From positions 4,464,001-4,528,000 of the forward strand of contig NZ_CP024202.1 in NCBI RefSeq assembly GCF_003932755.1: 64,000 bases of DNA, given 5' to 3'. The DNA is from Methylomicrobium sp. wino1. GTDB lineage: Bacteria > Pseudomonadota > Gammaproteobacteria > Methylococcales > Methylomonadaceae. Positions within the stretch are counted from its first letter, which is position 1. Every line of letters starts with the position of its first letter. Positions 10,418 through 20,514 of the stretch are shown piece by piece. The position numbers and the translations under genes were made by a program. The notes under the pieces are model-generated. The model saw only the letters and a program-made list of their open reading frames with translations. It was not told where the DNA came from and did no database searches.

Positions 10418-10975
10418 TTAAATAGACATTAAGTCCGCTTCTTTTTCTTCCAAGTGCTTCTCTATTTCTTTAATGTATTGGTCAGTCAGCTTTTGAATTT
10501 TATCTTCGGCCGCGCGAGCTTCGTCCTCGGAAATCATTTTTTCTTTTAGCGCGTCCTTGATATCGGAATTGGCATCGCGGCGAATATTTCGTATCGCTAC
10601 CCGTCCATTTTCGGCTTCTTGTTTGACGACCTTGACCAGATCACGACGACGCTCCTCGGTTAGCGGCGGTAACGGGATACGGATCACATTACCATTCGAG
10701 GAAGGGTTAAGTCCTAAGTCGGAAGCCATTATCGCTTTTTCGACGGCCTTGACCATGGTTTTTTCCCATGGCGTAACCGTCAAAGTCCGAGAGTCCTCGG
10801 TTGCGACATTGGCTACCTGCGAAAGCAGTGTATCGACACCGTAATAGGGAACCGTAATTTGATCCAATAGGCTCGGATGCGCCCGGCCTGTTCTGATCTT
10901 GGTAAATTCGTGCCTCAGCGCTTCGACACTTTTGCCCATTCGCTTAGCCGCATCTTGTTGAATATCGCTTATCAT
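10418..10975 (-). CDS. frr: Ribosome recycling factor
   Basis: 185 residues, the exact family length. It opens with [20 protein letters not shown] and contains the conserved [11 protein letters not shown] and [16 protein letters not shown] segments. With EF-G it splits the post-termination ribosome. Its ATG overlaps the pyrH TGA (ATGA), showing translational coupling. Confidence 0.98.
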   Translation of the reverse strand: MISDIQQDAAKRMGKSVEALRHEFTKIRTGRAHPSLLDQITVPYYGVDTLLSQVANVATEDSRTLTVTPWEKTMVKAVEKAIMASDLGLNPSSNGNVIRIPLPPLTEERRRDLVKVVKQEAENGRVAIRNIRRDANSDIKDALKEKMISEDEARAAEDKIQKLTDQYIKEIEKHLEEKEADLMSI

Positions 10976-11700
10976 GCTTGTGTTCCTCGTTCAATCAGTG
11001 AGCCGATATCTTCGCCCTGCATCAGCCGCATTATTGCGCCTTGTTCAAAAATATTCATTACGCGCATCGGCAAGTTGTTATCGCGGCACAATACCAATGC
11101 CGTGGCATCCATGACGTTTAAGCGTTGATCCAACGCTTCATCATAGGTCAATCGCGGATAAAATCGAGCACCCTTGACCTTTTCAGGATCGGCCGAATAA
11201 ACACCTTTAACCTTGGTTGCCTTAATCATCAACTGAGCATCGATCTCAATCGCCCGCAGACTGGCTGCCGAATCCGTAGTAAAAAAAGGATTTCCGGTTC
11301 CGGCCGCAAATATTACGACCCGACCTTTTTCAAGGTGCCTAACCGCTCTGCGGCGAATAAAATCTTCGCACACTTGATTAATCTTTAATGCAGACATAAC
11401 TCGCACTTGCAAGCCTAAATATTCCAAAGCATCCTGCATCGCCAACGCATTGATCACCGTGGCGAGCATGCCCATTTGATCGCCAGTCACTCGATCGAGT
11501 CCTTCGGAAGCTTTTTGCGCACCGCGCAAAATATTGCCGCCCCCAACAACCAGCCCAACCTGTATCCCAGCATCACATAACTCTTTAATTTCCCCGGCCA
11601 AGCGCTTCAGGATATCGGCATCGATACTGCCCCCCTTCTCGCTCATCAAAGCTTCACCGCTTAATTTCAATAAAATTCGCTGGCAGATTAAATTTGTCAT
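10972..11700 (-). CDS. pyrH: UMP kinase
   Basis: 242 residues of the amino-acid kinase fold. KLSGEAL and [10 protein letters not shown] form the phosphate-binding part; [18 protein letters not shown] and the acidic segment near YSADPEKV are typical. It makes UDP from UMP and is normally regulated by UTP and GTP. It is the first gene of the frr-uppS-cdsA-dxr-rseP run. A terminator separates it from tsf, so a promoter is expected in 11701-11875. Confidence 0.97.
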   Translation of the reverse strand: MTNLICQRILLKLSGEALMSEKGGSIDADILKRLAGEIKELCDAGIQVGLVVGGGNILRGAQKASEGLDRVTGDQMGMLATVINALAMQDALEYLGLQVRVMSALKINQVCEDFIRRRAVRHLEKGRVVIFAAGTGNPFFTTDSAASLRAIEIDAQLMIKATKVKGVYSADPEKVKGARFYPRLTYDEALDQRLNVMDATALVLCRDNNLPMRVMNIFEQGAIMRLMQGEDIGSLIERGTQA

Positions 11701-11875
11701 TATCGATTTTCAAGTTAGGAAATAGTTAATTTTAGTAAACCTTTCCCGCATCTAAGCCCACCTTCGATTTCCATGGCCATAACGAGGCGTGGCTTGCATT
11801 CCTATTTCAGAAACAACCGATGCGAGAAAGGACATTTCCGAATTAACGTTTCATAATCCAATCCACTCGGAGTAT

Positions 11876-11904
11876 AAAAACGAATCCCCGGATAAACCGG
11901 GGAT
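11876..11904 (-). terminator. Rho-independent terminator after tsf
   Basis: Read on the minus strand, an 8-bp stem (ATCCCCGG / CCGGGGAT, plus-strand 11884-11891 and 11897-11904) with a short loop lies 5 nt after the tsf stop and is followed by TCGTTTTTA. This is a standard GC stem plus U-run. Confidence 0.75.
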
Positions 11905-11908
11905 AGAA

Positions 11909-12790
11909 TTATGAGCCTCTGACTTGCGCCATGACCTCTTCTGCAAAATTTTCTTCTTTTTTCTCGATACCTTCACCAACTTCAAATCGGGTAAAGCGAA
12001 TAACGGCATTACCTTTGGACTTAACCAATTCGCCAACAGTGACTTTGTCGTCTTTAACGAAAGGCTGGCCCAACAAGGTAACTTCGGCAAGAAACTTTTT
12101 GATTCTTCCGGTCACCATTTTCTCAATAATCTCGGCCGGCTTACCACTTTCCAGAGCTTGCGCGGAAAAAATGTCCTTTTCTTTATCAATTGCTTCCTGA
12201 GAAACTTGATCTTCGGAAACGCAAGCCGGGTTGATTGCCGCAATATGCATCGCGATGTCCTTACCTAATGCCTCATCGGCTTTTTCCAGCGCAACCAATA
12301 CGCCGATCTTACTACCGTGCAGGTAACAAGCAGCACCGCCGTCGGTCAAATTGTATTTTTCAAAACGTCTAATCGCAATATTTTCACCCAGTTTTGCAAT
12401 CAGTTCGCGACGTACTTCGTCAACTGTCTTGCCGCTTGGCAGTTTCAGTTCCAATACTTCCTCGGGTGTTTGTACATCCGCGTTTAAGATCGTTTCGGTA
12501 ACATTGTTAACGAAATTAACGAAATCGTCACCTTTCGCAACGAAATCAGTTTCGCAATTAATATCGGCAATTGCCGCAGCTTTAGCATCATCGCTGACTT
12601 TTACGCCCACCACACCTTCCCCTGCGGTACGTCCGGATTTTTTATCGGCTTTTGCTAAACCGGCTTTACGCATATTTTCGATGGCAATATCCAGATCACC
12701 GTTTGCTTCGACTAATGCTTTTTTGCATTCCATCATACCGGAACCGGTTCTTTCCCGCAGTTCCTTAACCATTGCAGCTGATATGCTCAT
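11909..12790 (-). CDS. tsf: Translation elongation factor Ts
   Basis: 293 residues. The N-terminal UBA-like part holds VKELRERTGSGMMECKKAL, then TDFVAKGDDF, the standard EF-Ts signatures that contact EF-Tu. It exchanges GDP for GTP on EF-Tu. It is downstream of rpsB, the usual bacterial order, with a hairpin in the 119-bp gap that may tune read-through. Confidence 0.98.
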   Translation of the reverse strand: MSISAAMVKELRERTGSGMMECKKALVEANGDLDIAIENMRKAGLAKADKKSGRTAGEGVVGVKVSDDAKAAAIADINCETDFVAKGDDFVNFVNNVTETILNADVQTPEEVLELKLPSGKTVDEVRRELIAKLGENIAIRRFEKYNLTDGGAACYLHGSKIGVLVALEKADEALGKDIAMHIAAINPACVSEDQVSQEAIDKEKDIFSAQALESGKPAEIIEKMVTGRIKKFLAEVTLLGQPFVKDDKVTVGELVKSKGNAVIRFTRFEVGEGIEKKEENFAEEVMAQVRGS

Positions 12791-12826
12791 TTTTCGTTTT
12801 TCCTCTTTATTCTTAACTATAAAAAA

Positions 12827-12845
12827 CGCCTCCTGTTAGGAGGCG
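12827..12845. terminator. Hairpin between rpsB and tsf
   Basis: Arms CGCCTCC (12827-12833) and GGAGGCG (12839-12845) with loop TGTTA. The plus strand has A6 before and CTTTT after, so the structure could end transcription in both directions. On the minus strand it lies between rpsB and tsf and probably acts as a partial terminator, lowering tsf relative to rpsB (inference). Confidence 0.65.
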
Positions 12846-12909
12846 CTTTTCAGTTCAATGCGCCAGCCATTGCCTTCGAAGAGCTAATTGCCCTTCATCG
12901 CACCGGCGC

Positions 12910-13662
12910 TTACTCTGCGCTTGCTTCGACCTCTGATTCCTCAACAAAATCATCAGCCTGAGCCGATAAACTCAATGTCGCGGATTTCGCTTCCAACACT
13001 GCATCCGCTACGGACTCGCAGTAAAGTTTAACTGCACGAATGGAATCATCATTCCCCGGTATAATGTAGTCAACACTTTCAGGAGAATTATTCGAATCGA
13101 CAATACCGACTACGGGTATACCGAGTTTTTTGGCTTCGCCAATCGCGTTTTTCTCATAACCGACATCCAATACGAATAATACATCGGGCACGCCTTTCAT
13201 ATCCTTAATGCCGCCCAAGCTGCGTTCGAGTTTTTCCAATTCGCGCTCCATTCCCAGCGCTTCTTTTTTGCTAAATTTATGATACAGCGTTCCGTCCGCT
13301 TTCATCGCTTCCAATTCTTTCAATCGATTGATCGATTTTTTGATCGTCTTGAAATTTGTCAGCATGCCGCCCAACCAGCGATGGTCGACATAAGGCATTC
13401 CGCAACGTTTCGCTTCTTCGGCGACCGCTTTACGAGCTGCTTTCTTGGTGCCAACGAACAGGATTTTGCCTTTGTTCGCGGACATTTGCCCCAGATAATT
13501 CATTGCGTCATTAAACAATGGAAGCGTTTTCTCGAGATTGATAATGTGAATCTTGTTACGGGCGCCAAACAGGTAATTAGCCATCTTGGGATTCCAGTAA
13601 CGAGTTTGATGTCCGAAATGAACACCCGCTTCCAACATTTGACGCATTGACACTGCTGCCAT
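12910..13662 (-). CDS. rpsB: 30S ribosomal protein S2
   Basis: 250 residues, starting [19 protein letters not shown] with the signature [14 protein letters not shown]. The central coiled part (about 100-160) and the acidic C-terminus ([10 protein letters not shown]) are usual. The start is supported by TAGGAG 7 nt upstream. It assembles late on the 30S head and holds S1. It is divergent from map; a sigma-70-like promoter lies about 155 nt upstream, leaving a long leader where S2 autoregulation is known in related bacteria. Confidence 0.98.
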   Translation of the reverse strand: MAAVSMRQMLEAGVHFGHQTRYWNPKMANYLFGARNKIHIINLEKTLPLFNDAMNYLGQMSANKGKILFVGTKKAARKAVAEEAKRCGMPYVDHRWLGGMLTNFKTIKKSINRLKELEAMKADGTLYHKFSKKEALGMERELEKLERSLGGIKDMKGVPDVLFVLDVGYEKNAIGEAKKLGIPVVGIVDSNNSPESVDYIIPGNDDSIRAVKLYCESVADAVLEAKSATLSLSAQADDFVEESEVEASAE

Positions 13663-13817
13663 TTTTTTCTCCTACGGATTATGTGAAACTTATCGTTTCG
13701 TTGGGTTACGCCTCCGCCTGCCCCCCTTGGCAACCCTCCCTTCAAATTAATCAAGAAAGGCACCCTACCAAGCGTGTCGACAAACGTGAGTATTTAAAAT
13801 ACAAAAATGAACTTGCC

Positions 13818-13846
13818 TTTATATCATAATTAGATTTCAACAACAA
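13818..13846 (-). promoter_or_regulatory. Candidate sigma-70 promoter of rpsB
   Basis: On the minus strand: TTGTTG (plus-strand 13841-13846), 17-bp spacer, TATAAA (13818-13823). The leader to the rpsB ATG would be about 145-150 nt, long enough for a structured S2-binding leader. This is by eye only. Confidence 0.5.
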
Positions 13847-13990
13847 TTAATTCTCTGCTAAACTGACATGACATCTTCGCTTACTCAAGTCTTTAACTAC
13901 TATAATCTCCACTGCTTATCAAACCCTTAGCGAGTTTGTTCGATCAAGCCCGTTACACTAGCTTTCTTGCCAACATACAGCCGTTAAATC

Positions 13991-14755
13991 ATGGGTATCA
14001 TCATAAAAACACCAAGTGAAATCGATAAAATGCGCGTCGCCGGCCGACTTGCCGCCAACGTACTAGAAATGATCGAACCGCATGTTGTGCCGGGCGTCAC
14101 CACCAATGAGCTTAATCAAATTTGCCACGACTATATTGTAGACGTTCAACATGCGATCCCGGCACCGCTCAATTATCATGGCTTCCCAAAATCGATATGC
14201 ACTTCAATCAATCAGCAGATTTGCCACGGCATACCTAGCGACAAAAAATTAAAAAGCGGCGATATCGTCAATATAGACATCACAGTCATCAAAGACGACT
14301 ATCATGGCGACACTAGCAAAATGTTTTGTGTCGGCGAAGTCAGCCCCCACGCCAAACGCCTAGTGAAAATTACTCAAGAAGCGCTGTATCGGGGCATAGA
14401 ACAAGTCAAACACGGAGCAACCTTAGGCGATATCGGCCATGCGATACAAAAATTCGCCGAATCGAACCGCTATTCGGTCGTCCGGGAATTTTGCGGTCAT
14501 GGTATCGGCCAAAAGTTTCATGAAGAACCGCAAGTATTGCACTACGGTAAAGCAGGGGAAGGCATTGCTCTTGAAGCCGGCATGATTATTACGATAGAAC
14601 CGATGCTTAATTTAGGCAAACGCCATGTGAAAGTGTTAGCGGACGGCTGGACCGCGGTCACCAAAGACCGCAGTCTATCGGCGCAATGGGAACATACCAT
14701 CCTAGTCACTGACCACGGCCACGAAATCCTGACACTGAGACAGGAGGAAATGTGA
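13991..14755 (+). CDS. map: Methionine aminopeptidase, type I
   Basis: 254 residues. The five metal ligands are recognisable in NIDITVIKDDYHGDTSKMF (two Asp), the His in GHGIGQKFHEEP, the Glu in IITIEPML and the final Glu in QWEHTILV. It removes the initiator Met co-translationally. It is divergent from rpsB; a TATAAT at 13901-13906 may be its -10 box, without a clear -35. It overlaps glnD by four bases (GTGA). Confidence 0.97.
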   Translation: MGIIIKTPSEIDKMRVAGRLAANVLEMIEPHVVPGVTTNELNQICHDYIVDVQHAIPAPLNYHGFPKSICTSINQQICHGIPSDKKLKSGDIVNIDITVIKDDYHGDTSKMFCVGEVSPHAKRLVKITQEALYRGIEQVKHGATLGDIGHAIQKFAESNRYSVVREFCGHGIGQKFHEEPQVLHYGKAGEGIALEAGMIITIEPMLNLGKRHVKVLADGWTAVTKDRSLSAQWEHTILVTDHGHEILTLRQEEM

Positions 14756-17388
14756 CAGAGACCTTAGCCCATACCCGCTATTTCTCACAATCCGATTATA
14801 TCGCTGCTTTTAAACAGCTAATCAAATCGAAAAACCTAGAGTTAAAGCAGGCATTTAACCCACAAGAACCGGTCACGCCTTTGCTGGTTGCCAAGGCCGA
14901 ATTCGTCGATGACATCCTCATTAGCGGCTGGAATCATTTCCTCGGCGAGTTCGCCGGTCAATTGAGCCTGATCGCAGTAGGCGGATACGGTCGAAAAGAA
15001 TTGTTTCCCTTTTCAGACATCGACATCGTCATTTTATTGGATAAACAGGCCTCTGCGGAAACCCAATCAGTATTAGGGCAATTTTGCAATTTCCTTTGGG
15101 ACATCGGTTTAAAACCAGGCTTGAGCGTACGCACAGCCGAAGAATGCATTCAATCCTGCTCCGACGATCAAACCATCATGACCAGCCTAATGGAAACCAG
15201 GCTATTGTGTGGCAATCCGAGTTTGTGCGCAAAAGTGCTTGAACCGATTAATAATGGGGAGATATGGCCGTCAAACCTTTTTTTTGCCGCCAAAATGCAG
15301 GAACAGGAACATCGCTATTTTAAGTTTCACGATACTGCATACAATCTCGAACCCAATATTAAGGAAGGCCCCGGCGGACTGCGCGATATGCAAGTTATCG
15401 CCTGGGTCTTCAAACGCCACTATGGCTCTTCAACCCTAAAAGAATTGATTAAATACGGCTTCTTGCCCGAATCCGAATATGAAGAACTGGTCACCGCGCG
15501 CAATGTACTCTGGCGTATTCGTTACGCGCTTCATCTGCTAACCGGTCGTTGCGAGGATCGCCTGCTATTCGACTTTCAACGAGACCTGGCCGAACAATTC
15601 GGATTCAAAGGTATCGACCCGAATCAATCCGTCGAAGAGTTCATGCAGCACTACTATAAAACCGTAGTCGGCTTAGAACGACTCAACGAAATGTTACTGC
15701 AATTATTTCACGAGCGTTTTATCGGCGGCCAAACCACTTATCAACAAATTCAAACCAAAACCGCTAATCTCACCGCTATTAACGGCTACCTGGAAGCCGA
15801 CACGGAAAGTTTTTTCGAGGACAACCCACTGGCATTATTGGAAATCTTCCTAGTACTCCAACAAAACCCTTCGCTAAAAGGCATCCGATCAAAAACGATT
15901 CGCTTAATCCGTAAAAGCCTGCACTTAATCGACGATCAATTTAGAACCAACAAGCACGCTAATCATCTATTCATCGAGATTTTACGCCAACCGCGCGGCA
16001 TCACACACGAACTTCGGCGAATGAATCGTTATGGCGTACTCGCAGCTTACCTGCCTAGTTTCGCCCACATCGTCGCCAGAATGCAGTACGATTTATTCCA
16101 CATTTACACCGTGGACGAGCACACACTATTCGTGATTCGCAATTTGCGACGCTTTTCGTTGGAAAAGCACACCCACGAACTGCCTTTTTGCAACGACATA
16201 TTTTTGACGATCCCGAAACCCGAACTGCTTTATATCGCGGCATTGTTTCACGATATAGCGAAAGGCAAAGGCGGTGATCATTCGCAAGTCGGCGAAGAAA
16301 TAGCCCAGGCATTTTGCCAGCAGCACGACCTGTCCAGGCATGATACTAAGCTCGTTACTTGGCTAGTCCGCAATCATTTGATCATGTCGATGACAGCCCA
16401 GCGCAAGGACATCAGCGACCCCGACATCATTCATGAATTCGCCATCCAAGTCGGTAGCACCGAATATTTAAATCATCTGTATTTATTGACTGTTGCCGAC
16501 ATACGCGCCACCAACCCGGAGCTATGGAACTCTTGGAAAGACGCATTATTGAAAGAACTCTATAGCGCAACCTACAACGCCCTGCGTCGCGGCCTCAAGA
16601 ACCCGATCAATATCAGCGACAGACTCGAGGAAAATAAAATCGAAGCATTGGAAGAACTGCTGAAACTTGGCATCTCCGAAGCGACTATTCATGAGTCGTG
16701 GAAACATGTCGGCGATGAATACTTTCTCAGATATACCGCCGAAGAAATCGCTTGGCAAACGATTGCAATTGCATCCTGCGACGAATTGGACCTGCCACTG
16801 GTGTTACTACGCCCACAAACTCAACGAGGCAGTGCGGAAGTCTTTATTTACACCCGCAACGAAGATTTTATTTTTTCAATCAGCACCGAGACCCTCGATC
16901 AACTCGGCCTTACGATCCTCGATGCAAGGATCGTTACCACCAGCGACCAGTATGTATTGAACAGTTTCCAAGTCCTCGAACAATCTGGCGACCCGATCAA
17001 AGATTTGCATCGAGAAGTACATATTTGCTCGGCGCTCCGTAAAAACTTAAAAGAACACCACATCAACAAGCAAAAAAACATCCGGCGTCAATCGAGACAA
17101 GCCCGACACTTTCCGATACCGACAACGATTACCTTTCACGAAGATCCGCAACGACGTTTTACGGTCATGGAACTCATTACAACAGACCATGCGGGACTTC
17201 TTTCAAAAATCGGCCATGTTCTCAACGATCACAATATTCAGCTACACGACGCCAAAATCACCACGATAGGAAGCCGTGCAGAAGACATGTTTTATTTTAC
17301 CGATTATCAATCCAACCCGATTCAAGACCACGAAACATTACAAAATTTGGAGCAAGCCATTCAATCCGCATTACGCGATCATTTATAG
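14752..17388 (+). CDS. glnD: [Protein-PII] uridylyltransferase / uridylyl-removing enzyme
   Basis: 878 residues. The N-terminal nucleotidyltransferase domain shows VGGYGRKELFPFSDIDIVI with the catalytic Gly-Gly and Asp pair. The middle HD domain (uridylyl removal) has AALFHDIAKGKGGDHS, and two ACT domains (about 690-780 and 805-878) sense glutamine. It controls PII and hence nitrogen assimilation, which fits the glutamate synthase at 29 kb. It starts at GTG 14752, immediately after AGGAGGAAA, overlapping the map stop. Confidence 0.97.
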   Translation: MTETLAHTRYFSQSDYIAAFKQLIKSKNLELKQAFNPQEPVTPLLVAKAEFVDDILISGWNHFLGEFAGQLSLIAVGGYGRKELFPFSDIDIVILLDKQASAETQSVLGQFCNFLWDIGLKPGLSVRTAEECIQSCSDDQTIMTSLMETRLLCGNPSLCAKVLEPINNGEIWPSNLFFAAKMQEQEHRYFKFHDTAYNLEPNIKEGPGGLRDMQVIAWVFKRHYGSSTLKELIKYGFLPESEYEELVTARNVLWRIRYALHLLTGRCEDRLLFDFQRDLAEQFGFKGIDPNQSVEEFMQHYYKTVVGLERLNEMLLQLFHERFIGGQTTYQQIQTKTANLTAINGYLEADTESFFEDNPLALLEIFLVLQQNPSLKGIRSKTIRLIRKSLHLIDDQFRTNKHANHLFIEILRQPRGITHELRRMNRYGVLAAYLPSFAHIVARMQYDLFHIYTVDEHTLFVIRNLRRFSLEKHTHELPFCNDIFLTIPKPELLYIAALFHDIAKGKGGDHSQVGEEIAQAFCQQHDLSRHDTKLVTWLVRNHLIMSMTAQRKDISDPDIIHEFAIQVGSTEYLNHLYLLTVADIRATNPELWNSWKDALLKELYSATYNALRRGLKNPINISDRLEENKIEALEELLKLGISEATIHESWKHVGDEYFLRYTAEEIAWQTIAIASCDELDLPLVLLRPQTQRGSAEVFIYTRNEDFIFSISTETLDQLGLTILDARIVTTSDQYVLNSFQVLEQSGDPIKDLHREVHICSALRKNLKEHHINKQKNIRRQSRQARHFPIPTTITFHEDPQRRFTVMELITTDHAGLLSKIGHVLNDHNIQLHDAKITTIGSRAEDMFYFTDYQSNPIQDHETLQNLEQAIQSALRDHL

Positions 17389-17483
17389 CTCCTACGCTAG
17401 CCGCATTCCGGCACCGGAATTACTCAGCAAAAACCGGTAGCAGGGCAGATTTCGATTCTATGCGCCCCCCCCCCTAATACGGA

Positions 17484-17882
17484 TTATAAAGACGACATTG
17501 TAAATTCGCTCGAAGCCAGCCGATTTTCGATAAAACGAATGAGATTCTCATAACCATCTCCTTCGAGATCCTTATATCGCATACCGATTTCGCAACGATC
17601 CCTCGCTATCCGGCGGGAAAACTCAACATTACAACGCGCCTTTACCTGTAAAGGGCGATCGCCGGTAAGCGGCAAATCCAACCAAGCATTTAATTCCACC
17701 GGACGACCGTTACGGATGTAACATCCGCCCGGAGTCATCAAATTCCGCTGCAATATACTGCATTGAATCGAGAATCCGTCACTGGAAGTATCAATCGCCA
17801 ATACTTTGAGGCGCACACCTTCTTCGTTGGTAACCACAACAGGCAAATGCGCAGCAACACGAGGATAAATTTTCTTTTCCAT
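17484..17882 (-). CDS. PilZ-domain protein
   Basis: 132 residues from the start chosen at ATG 17880-17882, which has GGAG six bases upstream; a start 33 nt further out is possible. MEKKIYPRVAAHLPVVV opens like PilZ proteins (basic residues then R-V), followed by DTSSDGFSIQC, matching the D/N-X-S-X-X-G motif that contacts cyclic di-GMP. A single-domain PilZ is usually a c-di-GMP receptor or an adaptor for motility or exopolysaccharide. It converges on glnD; a run of ten C (17465-17474) lies between the two 3' ends. Confidence 0.75.
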   Translation of the reverse strand: MEKKIYPRVAAHLPVVVTNEEGVRLKVLAIDTSSDGFSIQCSILQRNLMTPGGCYIRNGRPVELNAWLDLPLTGDRPLQVKARCNVEFSRRIARDRCEIGMRYKDLEGDGYENLIRFIENRLASSEFTMSSL

Positions 17883-18399
17883 AGCCATCTCCGATCGACC
17901 AAATATTGTCACCAAAATTCTAGCCTATATCTTTTTTTTTACCAGAATATATATACAGTTGTCGTTCACACCTCATTCATTTAATAAGATTACTCAGCCG
18001 CGAAACAGCATCGCTTGACAACATTCTCGAGAGCATCAATCCGAAATAACCCACAAGAACCGGCTCTCCGTTATCAAAGAGCACTTTGTGACCTACCGAA
18101 ATGAAATCGATCGAATCGAGGTCTTGACTTTAATCAACCGCTACGAAAGAATCTCCTGTATAATTTTCAAACAAGTTATGTTTTTTACCGCTCTTACACG
18201 ACCGAAAAAATGTCCAATTAAGTTAGAAAGCATTAAGCGTTACCGACAAGGCCGGCAACCATCGGATAGGCGCTATCATTAAAGCATCATAATAACCAAC
18301 TCTATCTAAACGTTTTTCAGTCGATATGGAGCAAATAAACTTTCGCACTTTTTCCGAGTCACAATGACTCGAATCATGTGTTTTTTCAGAGGTCTTCGC
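17883..18399. other. 517-bp intergenic region upstream of the two-domain multicopper oxidase
   Basis: The region is AT-rich with no supported gene. A short plus-strand frame (18088-18282) is open but has no recognisable product. TTGACT (18124) and TATAAT (18159) occur but are 29 bp apart, too far for one promoter. The PilZ promoter and the oxidase promoter must both lie here. Confidence 0.4.
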
Positions 18400-20142
18400 A
18401 TGCATAAAAATTTCCTTACCCTTCTCTGCGGCGCCATGACGCTTATTGTTCCACTTGAACTACAAGCAGCCAATGATTTACCGCCTTCCGCTAAAATTGA
18501 ATTGGGCGAATCGGAAGAAGTCTGTTCCGATTTCACTTCACCTAAATGGAGAGATGCACAAGTCATCGACGGCGTTGCGATTCAAGAATCGAGACTTTGC
18601 AACCCCGACAATCCCGCCGAAATTGCCGCCTTCGCAAAAGGGACGAACAACATCAGCATGTCGACGTTGATGGACACTCAACTGTCCACCGACTCGATCA
18701 TCAAAACCAATGACATCGACGGCGACGGCGACCCCGACCATATCATCATAAAACTCGAAATCGTCGAATTAAACGGCCGCTCTCCCGATAGCACTGAATT
18801 GACCACTCAATTCGATATCGCGCCAGGCGTACGACCCACCTTTTGGGTATTCGCGCCTAAAACCCGCGACATGTCGACTCTGAGCCTCTACGAACCGCAA
18901 GCCAATGCGCTGCTGCGCGTTCCTTCACCAACCATACGCGTCGAAGAAGGCGATACCGTCTGGCTGGTTGTTGAAAATACCCACCACATGCCGCATTCGC
19001 TGCATCTGCACGGTGTAGATCATCCTTATATGGATCATAGCGGTAGCGGCAACGACGGCGTCGGTCAAACCAGCGCAAAGGACATCATGCCCGGCGAAAG
19101 TAAAACTTATGTCATCAAACCACGCCAAGCCGGTTCTTTTTATTATCACTGCCACGTTCAGCCGCATACCCATATTCCAATGGGTTTGCAGGGCATATTC
19201 GTCGTAGAAGAAAATCGTCCAAACAACTGGGTACAAACCTTCAATGTCGGCAATGGCCAAGTTCGACACCCGTCGGTAGCGGTTCAGGAAAAATATGCCC
19301 GCGAATACGACATGCATTATCAGTCGGCGGACAAGGAATTGCATGAACTGGCCCGCTCAGCAAACGACCCTCGCCTGCTCGCACAAAAACTGAATATGGA
19401 ATACGACATCACCGATGCAACCGACGATTATTTCATGCTGAACGGCCGCTCATTCCCCTATACGATCAGAGAATCCTTGGTTGAAATGCAGCCGAATGAA
19501 AAGGTCAAGCTTCGCATATTAAACGGTCACACCGACGCATTGGGTCTTCATATCCATGGACATAGACCTATGATCACCCATTATGACGGCATCGATAACG
19601 GTCCGGGATCTTATATCATGCGGGATGTCCATACCATGGTACCGGCACAACGCATCGATCTGGAACTGGACGGCACCGACGACGGCTTACATAGCTTCGG
19701 CGAAGGGGTCTGGATGATGCATGATCATGTCGAAAAATCATTCACTACCAACGGCATCGGCGAAGGCGGCGATATCAGCTTGGTCGTTTACAAAGATTTT
19801 CTTGACGAAAAAGGAATTCCGAAAATGCAAGGCTGGACTCTGGCGCCTTATTTCACGAAAGAGTTCTGGCAAGGCAAATACCCGCTATGGCAAGATTACG
19901 ACAAGTGGCGCAGCTTAGGCCTGCCCGACGCTCGCGGCTACAAAGCTCCTTTGCCGTCTCCGCCGCAAATGATGCTTGAAGGCCCGTCCAATTCTTCCGC
20001 CTCGACTACGACGGGTTCGGAAAAATCGTTTATCGGCGATTTATTCTCCGGATTGATTTTAGGCATCCTTGCTTACATGGCTATCGTGCGGCGCGAAGAC
20101 ATTTTCGCTCTGTATCATAAGCTCGTTAAAAAGCCCGCCTAA
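18400..20142 (+). CDS. Two-domain multicopper oxidase with C-terminal membrane anchor
   Basis: About 580 residues. The start at ATG 18400 gives a clean signal peptide (MHKNFLTLLCGAMTLIVPLELQA) and a nearby AGAGG; an ATG 36 nt upstream would spoil the signal. A DxDxDG-type calcium-like loop (DIDGDGDPD) precedes cupredoxin domain 1, which has HSLHLHGVDHP and YYHCHVQPHTHIPMG with Cys at about C251. Domain 2 has LHIHGHRP and MMHDHVEK but no type-1 Cys. The C-terminus is one membrane helix (LILGILAYMAIV) and a basic tail. This resembles two-domain oxidases with type-1 copper in the first domain. The substrate is unknown. Confidence 0.85.
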   Translation: MHKNFLTLLCGAMTLIVPLELQAANDLPPSAKIELGESEEVCSDFTSPKWRDAQVIDGVAIQESRLCNPDNPAEIAAFAKGTNNISMSTLMDTQLSTDSIIKTNDIDGDGDPDHIIIKLEIVELNGRSPDSTELTTQFDIAPGVRPTFWVFAPKTRDMSTLSLYEPQANALLRVPSPTIRVEEGDTVWLVVENTHHMPHSLHLHGVDHPYMDHSGSGNDGVGQTSAKDIMPGESKTYVIKPRQAGSFYYHCHVQPHTHIPMGLQGIFVVEENRPNNWVQTFNVGNGQVRHPSVAVQEKYAREYDMHYQSADKELHELARSANDPRLLAQKLNMEYDITDATDDYFMLNGRSFPYTIRESLVEMQPNEKVKLRILNGHTDALGLHIHGHRPMITHYDGIDNGPGSYIMRDVHTMVPAQRIDLELDGTDDGLHSFGEGVWMMHDHVEKSFTTNGIGEGGDISLVVYKDFLDEKGIPKMQGWTLAPYFTKEFWQGKYPLWQDYDKWRSLGLPDARGYKAPLPSPPQMMLEGPSNSSASTTTGSEKSFIGDLFSGLILGILAYMAIVRREDIFALYHKLVKKPA

Positions 20143-20152
20143 ATTTCGACTG

Positions 20153-20185
20153 GGTTTGCGGAATTCCGAAAGGATTCCGCAAACC
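20153..20185 (+). terminator. Hairpin after the two-domain multicopper oxidase
   Basis: A perfect 12-bp stem GGTTTGCGGAAT (20153-20164) / ATTCCGCAAACC (20174-20185) begins 10 nt after the stop codon. No clear T-run follows, so it may be a terminator of low strength or an mRNA 3'-end stabiliser. Confidence 0.45.
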
Positions 20186-20313
20186 ACATCAATTTCCTAT
20201 TCCAAAATAAGTCAGATTGTCTATACAAAAATGGGCTTATTTAAGGCTATGTTCGCGTTAATAGTTGATACCTATTTGAACTCAAATTCAGCAGAAGCCA
20301 AAAGATATAGCTC

Positions 20314-20480
20314 TAAATATACCCGTCGTAGATCAAAATTCGGCGCCTGGGTGTCCGCTAAAGGACGCCGTGAATACGTCCATGTAGGCTCTATGCCAGC
20401 TCCATGCTGGCAAAGCCTTTATCAGACACCCAGGCGCCTCCTCTGGCACTGCAGAAATTTGAAGTGCGACAGGTATAACT
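20314..20480. repeat. Dispersed inverted-repeat element, class B copy
   Basis: The outer arms match in inverted order: AAATATACCCGTCG at left and, reversed, AGTTATACCTGTCGC at right. Inside are GGCGCCTGGGTGTC / GACACCCAGGCGCC arms and the common core GACGCCGTGAATACGTCCA. The same core recurs at 20.8, 36.4, 42.3 and 52.7 kb. No coding capacity is evident. Confidence 0.75.
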
Positions 20481-20514
20481 TGCTTTTTTCAATATTGAGC
20501 GGGATTGTTGAAAT

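Noticed and set aside
17465-17474. Run of ten C, possible phase-variation tract
   Set aside because: It lies between two converging 3' ends, outside any coding frame or promoter, so slippage would have no clear effect.
18124-18164. TTGACT and TATAAT as a promoter for the second multicopper oxidase
   Set aside because: The spacing is 29 bp, too long for a sigma-70 promoter.
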